From: Ariolimax columbianus
Taxonomy: Eukaryota; Mollusca; Gastropoda; Stylommatophora; Arionidae
Assembly: GCA_036924085.1 (NCBI GenBank)
Contig: JAVGWX010000019.1
Span: forward strand, 12,204,196-12,268,195
Reading direction: 5' to 3'
DNA length: 64,000 nucleotides
Of this stretch, positions 33,743-45,597 are shown piece by piece; within the stretch, counting starts at the first letter, position 1; the number at the start of each line of letters is the position of its first letter. A program made the position numbers and the translations under genes. The notes beneath the pieces were generated by a model. The model had not been told where the DNA came from, searched no databases, and worked only from the letters and a program-made list of their open reading frames with translations.

Positions 33743-34005
33743 GTATTTCTATTTTTTTTGTGTTCGCCTTATTTCTCAATTCCCCAAGGCGTTGTGCGTT
33801 GCACTGCTGTTTTTATGTTGCGTATGTTGGCCCAGTACAACCGACTTCGCCATGAATTTTATGCAAGGGTCTGCTTCCTCCTGGATTTTCTAAAGGTTTG
33901 CTTCCCCTGGGTAACCGCTGGGGCTATGATGGGGAGCGAACCCAGCATCTTCAGTTAGTGAGCCGTGTCACTTAACCACTAGCCCACGACGCCCTCAAAT
34001 AATAA
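33743..34005 (-). mobile_element. SINE-A, copy 1, in minisatellite
   Basis: On the - strand the head reads GGGCTAGTGGTTAAGTGAC with B box GCTGGGTTCGCTCCCC. The body has GGGGAAGCAAACC and GAGGAAGCAGACCCTT, the core ATGGCGAAGTCGGTTG (33838-33853), then CCTTGGGGAATTGAGAAATA and an A-rich tail. TACTAATTA flanks it at 33734-33742 and 34006-34014. Removing the element and one flank copy restores a normal minisatellite unit, which confirms the borders. Confidence 0.9.
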
Positions 34006-34035
34006 TACTAATTATAGAAAACGGTAAAATAATAT

Positions 34036-35010
34036 TACTGATAATGTCAATTAAAGGGTGTCTAAAAAAAAAGCAGTCTTCCCCTGGAGTCACAGGAAGG
34101 AAAAGGTAGATAACTTTCTAAGAATGTGAAATATTGAGGGCAAGCATTGACAAACAGTGTGTATCAACAATCGACTTTCTCTGTGTTGTCCTTAAACGAC
34201 CGTTGATACGTTATACCATAGTGTAAAGCAGGGCTGCTATATGTGTGCCTTTCTGCCCGACACGTCCTGTTTCAGCACGGCACATATTTCGAGACATAGT
34301 TTTTCTTCTCTTTATGATCCTATTCTCTCAGCCAAGCTGCAGGGGTGCAGTCTATTTACAGGACAGATCCAAGAGGGCAGAATATGGTATTGTACACTTC
34401 CGATAGGCTTACCCTGACGCAAGTATTCAGCTATGAGTCGGCTGTCATATCGTTCGCCACGCCGTTTATCACTGCTCTATGATCAAAGAACAGGTTACTG
34501 GAAAAAAAACATCAAGTATATGAAATAATAAAGTGTTGAAAAGAAATGTTGTGAACAAGATTTGCTAGGAACGACTAGGCATAACGGCATGGTGATGAAT
34601 GTAGTAATGGTGATGGTGATAATAATAATAATAATGTTCGGTTGGACGCCAAAGGGCCGTTGCGTCGAACGACCACTACCCTGTCAAACTGATGAGGCTA
34701 TGTTCATGCGTAGCGTGTCAACCGAAATCCCTACAGACTCCCCAGGTGCAGCCGAGTACTCCACTGCCTCGATTTGAGGGCCGCGAGAAGTATATGTTGG
34801 ACCAATGTTTGTGTCATGCTTTCTGTGTCTAGCCGTGTCTGACTCCATTGTGTGTGTGTTCTGCCTCCAAGACCTCTGGACCGTGTTCACGTTCAGTTAG
34901 CGTGAGCCTTGCTGTTCGGAGAATGCGAGGTTGGGACAGGTATCGTGTAACCTTCGTTAAGGAGGGCGGTTGGAAGGGGGGGGGGGAGGTATGCTTGCGA
35001 TGATCATCAT
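34036..35010. other. Non-repetitive stretch, nothing recognised
   Basis: Includes a short (AAT)n at 34621-34634 and a G run at 34975-34986. No coding motif. Confidence 0.45.
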
Positions 35011-35014
35011 CAAA

Positions 35015-36990
35015 ATGGTGGTAAGCAACTAGATTAATGTTGCGGTGGTAACAATTATATTGATGAAAATGATTATGATGGCGAGGATTATGATGGCCGT
35101 GTTGATGACGATGCTGCTGGTGGGGACGATGAAGGTAATGTGATTGATTGAGGTGATGATGGTGAAGATAACGTGGATGATGGTGGTGATGAGAATGGCG
35201 GTGGTGATGATGATGGTGGTGGTGATGAGAATAAAGGTGGTGATGATGTGAATGGTAGTGGTGATGAGAATGGCGGTGGTGATGATGATGATGGTGGTGG
35301 TGATGGTGATGGTGGTGATGATGAGAATAAAGGTGGTGATTATGTGAATGGTAGTGGTGATGATTATGATGGTGGTGGTGATGTGAATGGCGGTGGTGAT
35401 GATGATGATGGTGGTGGTGATGAGAATGGTGGTGGTGATGATGATGGTGGTGGTGATGATGATAATGGTGGTGGTGATGAGAATAAAGGTGGTGATGATG
35501 TGAATGGTAGTGGTGATGATTATGATGGTGATGGTGATGTGAATGGTGGTGGTGATGATGATGATGGTGGTGGTGATGAGAATAAAGGTGGTGATGATGT
35601 GAATGGTAGTGGTGATGATTATGATGGTGGTGGTGATGTGAATGGCGGTGGTGATGATGATGATGGTGGTGGTGATGTGAATGGCGGTGGTGATGATGAT
35701 GATGGTGGTGGTGATGATGTGAATAGTTGTGGAGATGAGAATAGTGGTGGTGATGAGAATAAAGGTGGTGATGATGTGAATGGTGGTGGTGATGATGATG
35801 ATGGTGATGTGAATGTCGGTGGTGAAGATGATGATGGTGGTGGTGATGACGATGGTGGTGGTGATGAGAATGGTGGTGGTGATGATGATGATGGTGTTGG
35901 TGATGTGAATGGCGGTGGTGATGATGTTGATGGTGGTGGTGATGAGAATAAAGGTGGTGATGATGTGAATGGTGGTGGTGATGATGATGATGGTTGTGGT
36001 GATGAGAATAAAGGTGGTGATGATGTGAATGGGGGTGGTGATGATGATGATGGTTGTGGTGATGTGAATGGCGGTGGTGATGATGATGATGGTGGTGGTG
36101 ATGATGATGGTGGTGGTGATGAGAATGGTGGTGGTGATATTAGTAATGGTGGTGATTATGATGGCGATGTGAATGACGGTGGGTATGTGAATGGTGGTGG
36201 TGATGTGAATGGTTGGGGAGATATGAATAATGACCGTGATGTGAATGGTGGTGGTGATGTGAATAGTGGTGATAATATAAATGGTGATGGTGATGTGAAT
36301 GGTGGTGATGATAATGAAGCTGTGAATGGTGGTGGTGACGTCATGACTAATGGGGGTGGTAATGTGACTAATGGTGGTGATGTGAATGGTGGTGGTGGTG
36401 ATGTGATTGATGGTGGTTATGTGATTGGTGGTGGTGATGTGATTGGTGGTGGTGATGGGAAAGGTGAATGTGATGTAAATGGTGGTGGTGATGGGAATAG
36501 TGATGATGATGGTGGTGACGGTGAAGGTAATGTGAATGATGGTGGTGATGTGAATGATGGTGGTGATGTGAATGATGGTGGTAATATGAATGATGATGGT
36601 GATTTTGATTTTGATGGTGAATTCAATAATATCAATGGTGATGGTGGTGAAGATGATATTCATGATGGCGCTGATGATCGCGGTGTGGTGATGATCATGG
36701 TGGTAATGTCGCTGATAATGTTGATGATTCTTATTGTGGTGGTGTCGGTGATGGTGATGGGGATGTTGATGATGGTAGTGATTATCATGTTGGTAATGTC
36801 GCTGATACTTATTGTGATGATGATGGTGGTGATGATAATGATGGCATCAATATGGATGATGGTGACGATTATTGCGATAAAGATTATGGTGCTGGTGGGT
36901 ATGAAGATGATGATTTCAGTAGTGGTGATGACGATTATAATGATGACGGTAAAGATATTAATTAGAAAGACGATAATGATGAAGCTAATA
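35015..36990. repeat. GGTGAT-rich (GATGGTGGT) repeat field
   Basis: About 2 kb of GAT, GGT and AAT triplets on the + strand with loose subunits such as GGTGATGATGTGAATGGTAG. The phase of 3 leaves frames of 622 codons (+, D/G/N-rich) and 544 codons (-, I/T-rich) open. Both read as mirror-image compositional peptides, with no signal peptide or domain, so I do not call a gene. Confidence 0.93.
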
Positions 36991-37239
36991 AATCACTGGG
37001 CCCAAGGCCATATTCTGACACGAAGAGGGGGATCGGAATAGCTTATAAAGGATACGATGTAAGTAAAATGGAAATCGACCAAAAACGCTAGATACATTGC
37101 GACTTAATTAGGTTGGCTCGCATAATGCAGAAAAGGAGACATTGTCTGTTTTTGGTTTTTGTTTTTTTTTGTCTGCTAGACAATAAAGAAAAGGAACATT
37201 GAGATGGACTTGGCAGAATATTATTAATACAAAGAGGAA

Positions 37240-37960
37240 ACAGGATTAGCAAGAAGAAGAAGAAGAAGATGATAATAATGATGAAGAAAGAGTAAAACAG
37301 CGATGATAATGAATATTATGGTGTAGAAAGAAAGTTAAGAAGAACAAATGAAAATGAAAGTGAAGACAAGAAGGCATGACAAAGAAAGATTACAATAAAG
37401 GAGAAGTTAGTAGAAATAAGACGAAAAGGGAAATGAGAATAGAATGGCCAAGAGGAAAAACAAACAAAAAAGAATTAAATTATTATGCGTTCGAAGCACA
37501 GGAAAGAACAGAAGATGAGGATGACCTTTGACGGAAACGAAGAAGCATAGGACAAATAAAATATAATGGAGAAAAAAGGAGAGGAGGAAAATCAAAAATA
37601 AACCAAATAAAGAAGATCGAGCAGAAGAGAATAAATGAGGAGATGAAGAAAGAGAAGAAGAAAATGAAGAAGAGAAAGGAGAAAGGAAAAAAAATTAAGG
37701 ATAATAATTGTGGGAGGAAATGGAATAGAGCTTGAAGATGAGGACGAAGAAGACGAATTCGAAGAAAAAGAATGAGAAGAAGAAGCAGTAAGAGGAGGAA
37801 GAAAAAGAAGATGGTGAATGAATTAAAGATAGATATAAATACAAAGAAAGAAAGAAAGAACAAAAGAAAGAAAGAACGAAGGAAAGAAAGAAAGAAGATA
37901 AGAGAACGTAAAGACATAGCAAATGATAAACTTTGTAAAAAAACGATGTTTGTAGGACAC
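37240..37960. repeat. Degenerate polypurine region
   Basis: AAGAAG, GAAAGAAAG and AGGAGG steps on the + strand, less pure than 21070-21590. Open frames on the - strand are compositional. Confidence 0.8.
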
Positions 37961-37964
37961 AAGA

Positions 37965-38845
37965 AATAGCATTGGAAGGTTACTAAATAACATTAGACTG
38001 TCACCTCTATTGGTGATGAAACTCGTTCCTGTTAACAAAATAACCCATGATCGATTAACTGTAGGGTGTCATTATTGGTCATTACTTTACTTTGGCATTT
38101 CGCTTAATAGCGTGATGGACAGTAGGTCCCACGACAATGGTTGGGACACGACAACACACACCGGAGAGATAAACGGCGCAAAATGGTTGTCTATGGACGT
38201 CACTCAACCTTCTTTCAATCATTGACCAGCAACCACTTTCAAATCATTGATCTTTAGCCACTTCAAAACACTGACCACTGACCTAATTCTTAACATGGAC
38301 TTTACAATAGGGCTTGGTCAAGTAGCGGGTGTCTTAAGAACAGACAAATCCATCTGAGATAGAGTGTTAGAAACGTCATTGTGAGGTAGTGAGCCAATAA
38401 CCTTCCTCTTTTACTTTAATTTCATTACAATAAGACAGCTACCATTTACAGCTCGGTCGACTAGAGCGTGCCGGTATCGGGAGTAAGAGTTTTAAATATA
38501 GTGCATGCGGACCAGGTGAGGTCTGTCAGTCTTATCATGTGGTTAACAAAAGAAATGAACATCTACAGTCAGCAAATAGATCAATAAGAAGTAAGCTGCC
38601 GATGACACCAACAAGAACTAAGAGTTATAAATGTTAACAAATGTAACAATCATAACAAAAATGAAACATCGATTCAACGTTCAGCAAGTACAGAGAATGA
38701 TGTAAAAACAAACTAATGCAGGCTTTCAAGGAAACAAAAAAGATGACAATTCCGTTCATGGAATTGAAAAAAGGTCAAACTGGGACGCGGCCCTTCAATT
38801 ATCAAGTATGCCATCATGTGTCAGACCTTTTGGTGCTATCGTCTT
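37965..38845. other. Non-coding stretch, nothing recognised
   Basis: No repeats or protein motifs. Confidence 0.45.
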
Positions 38846-38848
38846 GAC

Positions 38849-38874
38849 CTCCCCCCCCCCCCCCCCCCCCCCCC
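38849..38874. repeat. Poly-C tract followed by A-rich run
   Basis: A 26-bp run of C followed by AGAAAAAAAAATTAAAAAA. An assembly or sequencing slip is likely here. Confidence 0.95.
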
Positions 38875-40155
38875 AGAAAAAAAAATTAAAAAATGTGTGA
38901 TTTCTTATTTTCTTTTTCTTTCTGTTCTTTTTTCTTGTTTTCTCCTTCAATCGTTTCCTTCATATTTTATGTTAATGTTGTTTTTATTATGGTTCTGTTA
39001 TCTTGATTTTAATTTTGATGACCCGTTCCTCAGCGTAGCTGCGGGTACCAACTTTGTCTCCAGCTGACCCTGTCTCGGGCCACCGAAGTTCAGTGCGTGG
39101 TAAGTATTCATCTAGAGGCATCTCGGATGTTGCAGATATGTACTTCCGGTGCCCGGGAAGAGGGCTACTTTCTTTGTTCGCGTCGACGTATTTCGTGCAA
39201 AACTCATGTAAATATAAACCCCATTACGACAAGAGGTAGGTTCTGTTCGAGGCCAGATAAAAGTACAAATCTGGATACTTATAACAATAATTCAGACAAA
39301 CGCTTCTGGTATATACGAAGTAAACCTGTTTTTAAATTCAAATATCGTTTATTTGAACAACAAAACATAATTGTGTAATCCTTTTATTTCAAAATGCAAT
39401 AACAGTATACACTAATTCAGTTCTATTAAATTTCTTTTACTATCACGTCTTACCCCAATCACTCATTAAGTTTCATCTGAAATATGAAATAAAATGGTTG
39501 GGCGCTGAATACTTATACACAACTAAATACCACTCAATATTTATAAATGGCTAAATACCACTGAATACTTATATACAACTAAGTACTACTGAATGCCTAT
39601 CAGCATGACGAAATAAGATTCCACAAAGAAGTATCTAGTGTTGGTTTGTTTCGACTACTCAGACAGCAACACGTTTCGTTTCGTACAAAAAATGATCTCA
39701 ATTTATTGATTACAGATTGTCCTCAGTTATTCTAAAATTGGCCAAGGTTTTCTAAAAAATTACAGTAACGTGTACTATCATTGAGTCTGCACCTGTTCTG
39801 AAACTTTCAGCTCTGTAGATTTTCAGGAAGTATCTGAATTGTGAAATACAAATTTTGACCCGTTTAACTACCAAGTTAAGTAAAAATAAAAGCGTTTGAA
39901 AATGAATCTACACTTTGTTGAAGAACTTCTCAGTTACAACTTATTCCGAATGCAGCCTATTCGTGTATTTTCTAGTTCTGTCCTTTGCACTATTACTTCT
40001 TACATCTCAAACGTACCTCTAATACTATTACACTCTTCATCTACCTCTTAATGTTTTCTTTATGCTCGTAAGTTATTCTTATCTTGTATATAAATGTACC
40101 ACTTACACTCTTTATACTCTCGTCTATAATGATACCCTTAACATGCGTGCATCAA
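38875..40155. other. Non-repetitive stretch, nothing recognised
   Basis: The part at 39025-39190 is locally GC-richer than its surroundings and has a consensus-like splice donor GTGGTAAGTA at 39097. I cannot identify a protein and do not call an exon. 39500-39600 has three loose repeats of ATACCACTGAATACTTAT. Confidence 0.4.
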
Positions 40156-40159
40156 TTCC

Positions 40160-40255
40160 CTCTGGATATGAGGAAAGTTACTGCAACCTACCACTTAATG
40201 TCTTTTTCAGGGCGTATAAAAGAGTAATTTTAGTCACTGGGGGACATTCAGCAAC
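40160..40255 (-). mobile_element. Dispersed element D, copy 3, at edge of the CAA array
   Basis: Compared with copy 1 (6885-6985, also - strand): both have GATxTGAGGAAAG, TA, TGCAACC, ACCACTTAAT, then a TTCAG block and AAGAGTA, and both end in CAACAA. In copy 1 the end is a simple (CAA)5; here it leads into the 1.1-kb CAA-based array. Confidence 0.68.
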
Positions 40256-41385
40256 AACGACAACGGCGCAGTGGCGGCGACAGCAGCAGCAACAACAACA
40301 ACATCAGCAACAACAACAACATCAGCAACAACAACAACATCAGCAACAACAACAACATCAGCAACAACAACAACATCAGCAACAACAACAACATCAGCAA
40401 CAACAACAACATCAGCAACAACAACAACATCAGCAACAACAACAACATCAGCAACAACAACAACATCAGCAACAACAACAACATCAGCAACAACAACAAC
40501 ATCAGCAACAACAACAACATCAGCAACAACAACAACATCAGCAACAACAACAACATCAGCAACAACAACAACATCAGCAACAACAACAACATCAGCAACA
40601 ACAACAACATCAGCAACAACAACAACATCAGCAACAACAACAACATCAGCAACAACAACAACATCAGCAACAACAACAACATCAGCAACAACAACAACAT
40701 CAGCAACAACAACAACATCAGCAACAACAACAACATCAGCAACAACAACAACATCAGCAACAACAACAACATCAGCAACAACAACAACATCAGCAACAAC
40801 AACAACATCAGCAACAACAACAACATCAGCAACAACAACAACATCAGCAACAACAACAACATCAGCAACAACAACAACATCAGCAACAACAACAACATCA
40901 GCAACAACAACAACATCAGCAACAACAACAACATCAGCAACAACAACAACATCAGCAACAACAACAACATCAGCAACAACAACAACATCAGCAACAATAA
41001 CAACATCAGCAACAACAACAACATCAGCAACAACAACAACATCAGCAACAACAACAACATCAGCAACAACAACAACATCAGCAACAACAACATCAGCAAC
41101 AACAACAACATCAGCAACAACAACAACATCAGCAACAACAACAACATCAGCAACAACAACAACATCAGCAACAACAACAACATCAGCAACAACAATAACA
41201 TCAGCAACAACAACAACATCAGCAACAACAACAACATCAGCAACAATAACAACATCAGCAACAACAACAACATCAGCAACAACAACAACATCAGCAACAA
41301 CAACAACATCAGCAACAACAACAACATCAGCAACAACAACATCAGCAACAACAACAACATCAGCAACAACAACAACAGTAGAAGC
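40256..41385. repeat. 18-bp CAG(CAA)4CAT array, about 60 units
   Basis: Extremely regular 18-bp unit CAGCAACAACAACAACAT, with a few 15-bp units near 41090 and 41335 and sporadic CAATAA changes after 40990. Because the period is a multiple of three, frames of 312 (poly-Q/H), 412 (poly-T/S/A) and 400 codons (poly-L/M, -) are open. The frame reading QQQHQQ overlaps a short leading peptide that belongs to element D; no gene is inferred. Confidence 0.97.
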
Positions 41386-41454
41386 AGCTTCAACGAGAAT
41401 ATCAACAGCGACAAAAGTGGCAGCAGCAACAACAACAGCAATACGAACACTCTT

Positions 41455-42360
41455 ATGTTATCAAATCTCTAAATGTATCAATTATATTCTAACTTCATCC
41501 CTTCTCTAAACTTCATCCAATCTCTAAATGTATCAATTATATTCTAACTTCATCCCATCTCTAAACTTCATCCAATCTCTAAATGTATCAATTATATTCT
41601 AACTTCATCCCTTCTCTAAACTTCATCCAATCTCTAAATGTATCAATTATATTCTAACTTCATCCCTTCTCTAAACTTCATCCAATCTCTAAATGTATCA
41701 ATTATATTCTAACTTCATCCCATCTCTAAACTTCATCCAATCTCTAAATGTATCAATTATATTCTAACTTCATCCCTTCTCTTAACTTCATCCAATCTCT
41801 AAATGTATCAATTATATTCTAACTTCATCCCTTCTCTAAACTTCATCCAATCTCTAAATGTATCAATTATATTCTAACTTCATCCCTTCTCTAAACTTCA
41901 TCCAATCTCTAAATGTATCAATTATATTCTAACTTCATCCCATCTCTAAACTTCATCCAATCTCTAAATGTATCAATTATATTCTAACTTCATCCCATCT
42001 CTAAACTTCATCCAATCTCTAAATGTATCAATTATATTCTAACTTCATCCCATCTCTAAACTTCATCCAATCTCTAAATGTATCAATTATATTCTAACTT
42101 CATCCCATCTCTAAACTTCATCCAATCTCTAAATGTATCAATTATATTCTAACTTCATCCCATCTCTAAACTTCATCAAATCTCTACATGTATCAATTAT
42201 ATTCTAACTTCATCCCATCTCTAAACTTCATCAAATCTCTAAATGTATCAATTATATTCTAACTTCATCCCATCTCTAAACTTCATCAAATCTCTAAATG
42301 TATCAATTATATTCTAACTTCATCCCATCTCTAAACTTCATCCAATCTCTAAATGTGTCT
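41455..42360. repeat. 55-bp minisatellite, about 16 units
   Basis: Units of 55 bp: CTAAACTTCATCCAATCTCT, then AAATGTATCAATTATATTCT, then AACTTCATCCCTTCT. AACTTCATCC appears twice per unit, suggesting an older half-unit duplication. CCCTTCT and CCCATCT variants are partly clustered. Confidence 0.96.
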
Positions 42361-43845
42361 GTCATACACTGATTTCATTTTGTCTTGAAGCACAGATGTT
42401 GGTATCTCCTCAGCGTCGATTATTAACGCTGTTCAGTCTCGGAACCTCTGCACTAATATTGAAATCCATCAATACTTAGCCGACTACGTTATCACGTAAT
42501 CTAGGTGATCCCCTACCCCAGCTGGCGGTCCCCCTATCTACACAACCATTCCTCTCAAATTCGGTTGCTCTTTATTATTTATCTCTCATGTCTTTAATTT
42601 CGTCTCTCGTTCGTTAACTTCCAACGGTCACACTTTTACCAGTGTTATTTCCCGTCCCACATTTCGTTTTACCAGTCCACAGGCGCTGTACCCAGTACTT
42701 GGCTCAATTTGTCTCCATGCTTAGACTTTGTAAGGAGTACCCAGACGGCGATGGGAACAAAGTGCCCTCTAGTTCATCAATGTACTTGGGTCATGACGTA
42801 AAGGGCCCTTACTTGGACAGACTCTCGACTGGCTTTACTCACAAGCAGTTGGTCTCAGTGTCACGAACTGAGGAGATTAGAGTAAGGCTTTAGTATTGAA
42901 CTTTGTACCCTGTTCATAGAATGTGATATGCATAATGAGTGAAAAGAGAGCGAAGGAAGCCTCGTACAGATAAATGAAGAAATAGATAAACAAGGCATCT
43001 TCACTTAAGATCATAACCTCCTGGAATAAGTATGTTTCTTACCAACACTTCCAGATTAGATTAGTGATCTGAGCATCTCAGTCGTATTCTTGCTGGACAT
43101 ACCTTAATGAAAGTCTATAACATATAGTTGGTATTTGTGGCGTGCTCTGTTTCAGAGCCATACAAAAGAGCATAGCCGTAAAACTGTTGTTCTCTATGTT
43201 TTAGAGCTATACAATAGAGCAGAGCCTTATAGCTGTTGTTCTCTATGTTTCAGAGCCATACAATAGAACAGACATTTCATTATAATTTTTTTTTTTTTTT
43301 GATTTTTGTGTTTTGGACTTTTTTTCAAAGTCACACACATTGCGTGTGCAAATGTTATGAAAATAATATCACCTTCTTTTGTGGGTGCCTGCATCTTCCA
43401 ACTTGCTTCATTTATAGTGAGACAGATCCAGTAGTAAGCCGTGAGACAGTGAATCGATTCTTAACTGTATTTTACTTGACAATTGTTTCTGTTGTTTTGT
43501 GAGACTTTTTAAAAAATCATTGTTGTCTCGTGTGATCGTGATTTGTGTTATCTTGCATGATCGATTTCAGCTGAGATTTAAAGATGTTTGTAAACGAGAC
43601 ATGAAGATACTGAAACGAGTCTGACATCCTGGGAGAAGAGGGGGGCGGGTTGGGGGTGCGAAACTGCCCACCGATCCATATTGAGATGTACTCTGAACAG
43701 TCACCTAATGCTGCGCTAAAATAAGTTGTTGAAACACAGATAAGTGAAATGGCAACTTCCTAATGAGAGAAATAACACAAAGAATCATCGAGTTACTGAT
43801 CCAAGGTCGCACCGTCCTATAGTCAGTCATGACTGAAAGAGGCTG
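42361..43845. other. Non-repetitive stretch with one small tandem
   Basis: 43140-43270 holds about two and a half copies of a 55-60-bp unit containing GTTGTTCTCTATGTTTCAGAG and CATACAATAGAGC. No coding motif is recognised in the rest, including the frame at 42642-42893. Confidence 0.5.
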
Positions 43846-43849
43846 CTGC

Positions 43850-44302
43850 TTCTGTTTCCTGTTGGCTCGTGTGGTTGTTCTCTGTTGGCTAGTGTGATTG
43901 TTTCCTGTTGGCTCGTGTGATTGTTTCCTGTTGGCTCGTGTGATTGTTTCCGGTTGGCTCATGTGCCTGTTTTCTGTTGGCTCGTGTGATTATTTCCTGT
44001 TGGGTCGTGTGGTTGTTTCCTGTTGGCTCGTGTGATTATTTCCTGTTGGCTCGTGTAGTTGTTTCCTGTTGGCTCGTGTGATTGTTTCCTGTTGGCTCGT
44101 GTGATTGTTTCCTGTTGGCTCGTGTGATTGTTTCCTGTTGGCTCGTGTGATTGTTTCCGGTTGGCTCATGTGCCTGTTTTCTGTTGGCTCGTGTGATTAT
44201 TTCCTGTTGGCTCGTGTAGTTGTTTCCTGTTGGCTCGTGTGATTGCTTCCTATTGGCTCGTGTGATTGTTTCCTGTTGGCTCGTGTGATTGTTTCATGTT
44301 GG
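43850..44302. repeat. 23-bp minisatellite, left part of split array
   Basis: About 20 units of CTCGTGTGATTGTTTCCTGT plus TGG. A block including CGGTTGGCTCATGTGCCTGT occurs twice (43950 and 44158), so a multi-unit duplication is present. A LINE splits the array. Confidence 0.95.
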
Positions 44303-45571
44303 ACAACAGCAGCGAAGGCGAACTTCGACAAAGTTAACAAACTTCAAAACCAAGCTATGAGAATCATAACTGGTGGCATGAAGTCAACGCCAATTGTAGA
44401 ACTTGAAAAGATTACAAAACTGCAATCCATGACCGACAGAAGAGACTGCAGAGCCCAGCTGCAGTCAGAGAAACTCCGAAGACTGACGGACCATCCAATG
44501 TACCAGAGGCTAAACAATTTGGGAACTGGGAAACTAAAGCGGAGAAACTTTGCAGAAATAGCCAAAGCAAAGATGCACGAAGATCCCATAAACGCACTAA
44601 CAACACCAAAACCCATCACTACTGTACGAAAACCTACTTGGAGGCAGGATATATTTCCAGAGGTGGTAGAAAATATACCAGGCATTGCAAACAAAAACTG
44701 CCAGACCGAAAAAGAAAGGAGAGATACTACCCTAAGCTTCATAACGAAAAGCTACCCAAGCATGGACTGGACCCATGCATACACCGACGGCTCTGTAACA
44801 AACACTACACAGAACGGAGGGGCAGGAGCATTCCTGAACCTACCAAATGGCAGAAAAATAACACTGTCATTCGCTACTGGTAAGTACACGAGCAATTTCA
44901 GAGCAGAGGCAGAGGCACTGAGGGCGGCAGTGGAAGAAATGGTAACACACAGTGAAAATGAGAGCCATATAGTCCTGCTGACAGATGCTCTCGAAGTAGT
45001 CACAGCGCTAAAAAGCCAGAAAAACACTGAGCTTAATGACTTAAGAGCAGCACTCTGCAAACTGTGCCAACAGTCCGCACCAAAAAGGGTAGTGGTACAG
45101 TGGGTTCCGTCACACTGCAACATCCAAGGCAACGAGGAGGCAGACAGACTGGCAAAAGAAGGTGCAAGGCTACCACAAATAGATACCAGTATGACGTACG
45201 AAGAGTCAAAACGGCTTATCAAAGCCAGGTACATGTCCAAATGGGAAACCGAACATACTGGTTACACCAAAAACGATGCCTATTACCAGTTGAACCGAAG
45301 AGAGCAGGTCGTTGTCTTCAGACTTCGCACTGGCCACAACAGACTGAGGTACCACCTCTTCAACAAATTGAAGATAGGGTGTACCGACGAATGCCCGTGC
45401 GGTACTGGTAAAATGACCACTGAACATCTGCTGCAGAACTGCCCGACATACGAGGATCAGAGAGAGCAGATGTGGCCATTGCCAGTGGAACTGCAAGACA
45501 AGCTCTATGGTAGTGGCGAGAGTCTCAGGATGACCGCCGCTTTTTTCGAGAAAATAATGGTTACTGTCTGA
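44303..45571 (+). CDS. LINE RT thumb, RNase H and C-terminal region
   Basis: About 422 element codons without a stop; the frame enters from the minisatellite, so the start is not native. First come ANFDKVNKLQNQAMRIITGG and the KSTPIVELEKI connection. The RNase H domain has all four expected acidic residues: HAYTDGSV, then FRAEAEALRAA, then VLLTDALEVVTAL, then EEADRLAKEGA, with WVPSHCNIQGN between them. The tail has RTGHNRLRYHLF, CPCGTGKMTTEHLLQNCPTY, a CxC and HxxxxC zinc-knuckle-like pattern. RNase H removes RNA from the RNA/DNA hybrid during reverse transcription. The copy is incomplete but unbroken, which suggests recent insertion. Confidence 0.9.
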   Translation, partial: TTAAKANFDKVNKLQNQAMRIITGGMKSTPIVELEKITKLQSMTDRRDCRAQLQSEKLRRLTDHPMYQRLNNLGTGKLKRRNFAEIAKAKMHEDPINALTTPKPITTVRKPTWRQDIFPEVVENIPGIANKNCQTEKERRDTTLSFITKSYPSMDWTHAYTDGSVTNTTQNGGAGAFLNLPNGRKITLSFATGKYTSNFRAEAEALRAAVEEMVTHSENESHIVLLTDALEVVTALKSQKNTELNDLRAALCKLCQQSAPKRVVVQWVPSHCNIQGNEEADRLAKEGARLPQIDTSMTYEESKRLIKARYMSKWETEHTGYTKNDAYYQLNRREQVVVFRLRTGHNRLRYHLFNKLKIGCTDECPCGTGKMTTEHLLQNCPTYEDQREQMWPLPVELQDKLYGSGESLRMTAAFFEKIMVTV

Positions 45572-45597
45572 CTGTGTACGCAGAAGAAGAAGAAGAA
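44303..45597 (+). mobile_element. 5'-truncated RNase H LINE inserted in minisatellite
   Basis: The insertion is flanked by GTTTCATGTTGG at 44291-44302 and 45598-45609, a 10-12-bp target-site duplication made from one 23-bp unit variant. The element starts inside the reverse-transcriptase thumb, includes the RNase H and C-terminal regions, and ends with a (GAA)n tail (45583-45597) directly before the duplicated target. The second copy of this family is at 60538-63141. The microsatellite tail and RNase H after RT point to the I-like group of LINEs, which also includes Nimb elements of molluscs. Confidence 0.92.

Noticed and set aside
34680..34735. AAACTGATGAGGC, CCGAAATCCC as a hammerhead ribozyme
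   Set aside because: Only a four-base stem can be drawn between the two core parts and nine unpaired bases remain before GAAA; not a credible fold by eye.
35173..37041. 622-codon open frame, rich in Asp, Gly and Asn
   Set aside because: It runs through a GGTGAT triplet field; the opposite strand is open for 544 codons as well. There is no signal peptide or domain, and the frame starts and ends with the repeat.
39025..39240. GC-richer island with a splice-donor-like GTGGTAAGTA as an exon
   Set aside because: No recognisable protein in any frame and no partner exon; left as unassigned.
40062..41509. Poly-Gln/His, poly-Thr/Ser/Ala and poly-Leu/Met frames of 312-412 codons
   Set aside because: All come from one 18-bp repeat whose length is a multiple of three; three frames are open simultaneously.
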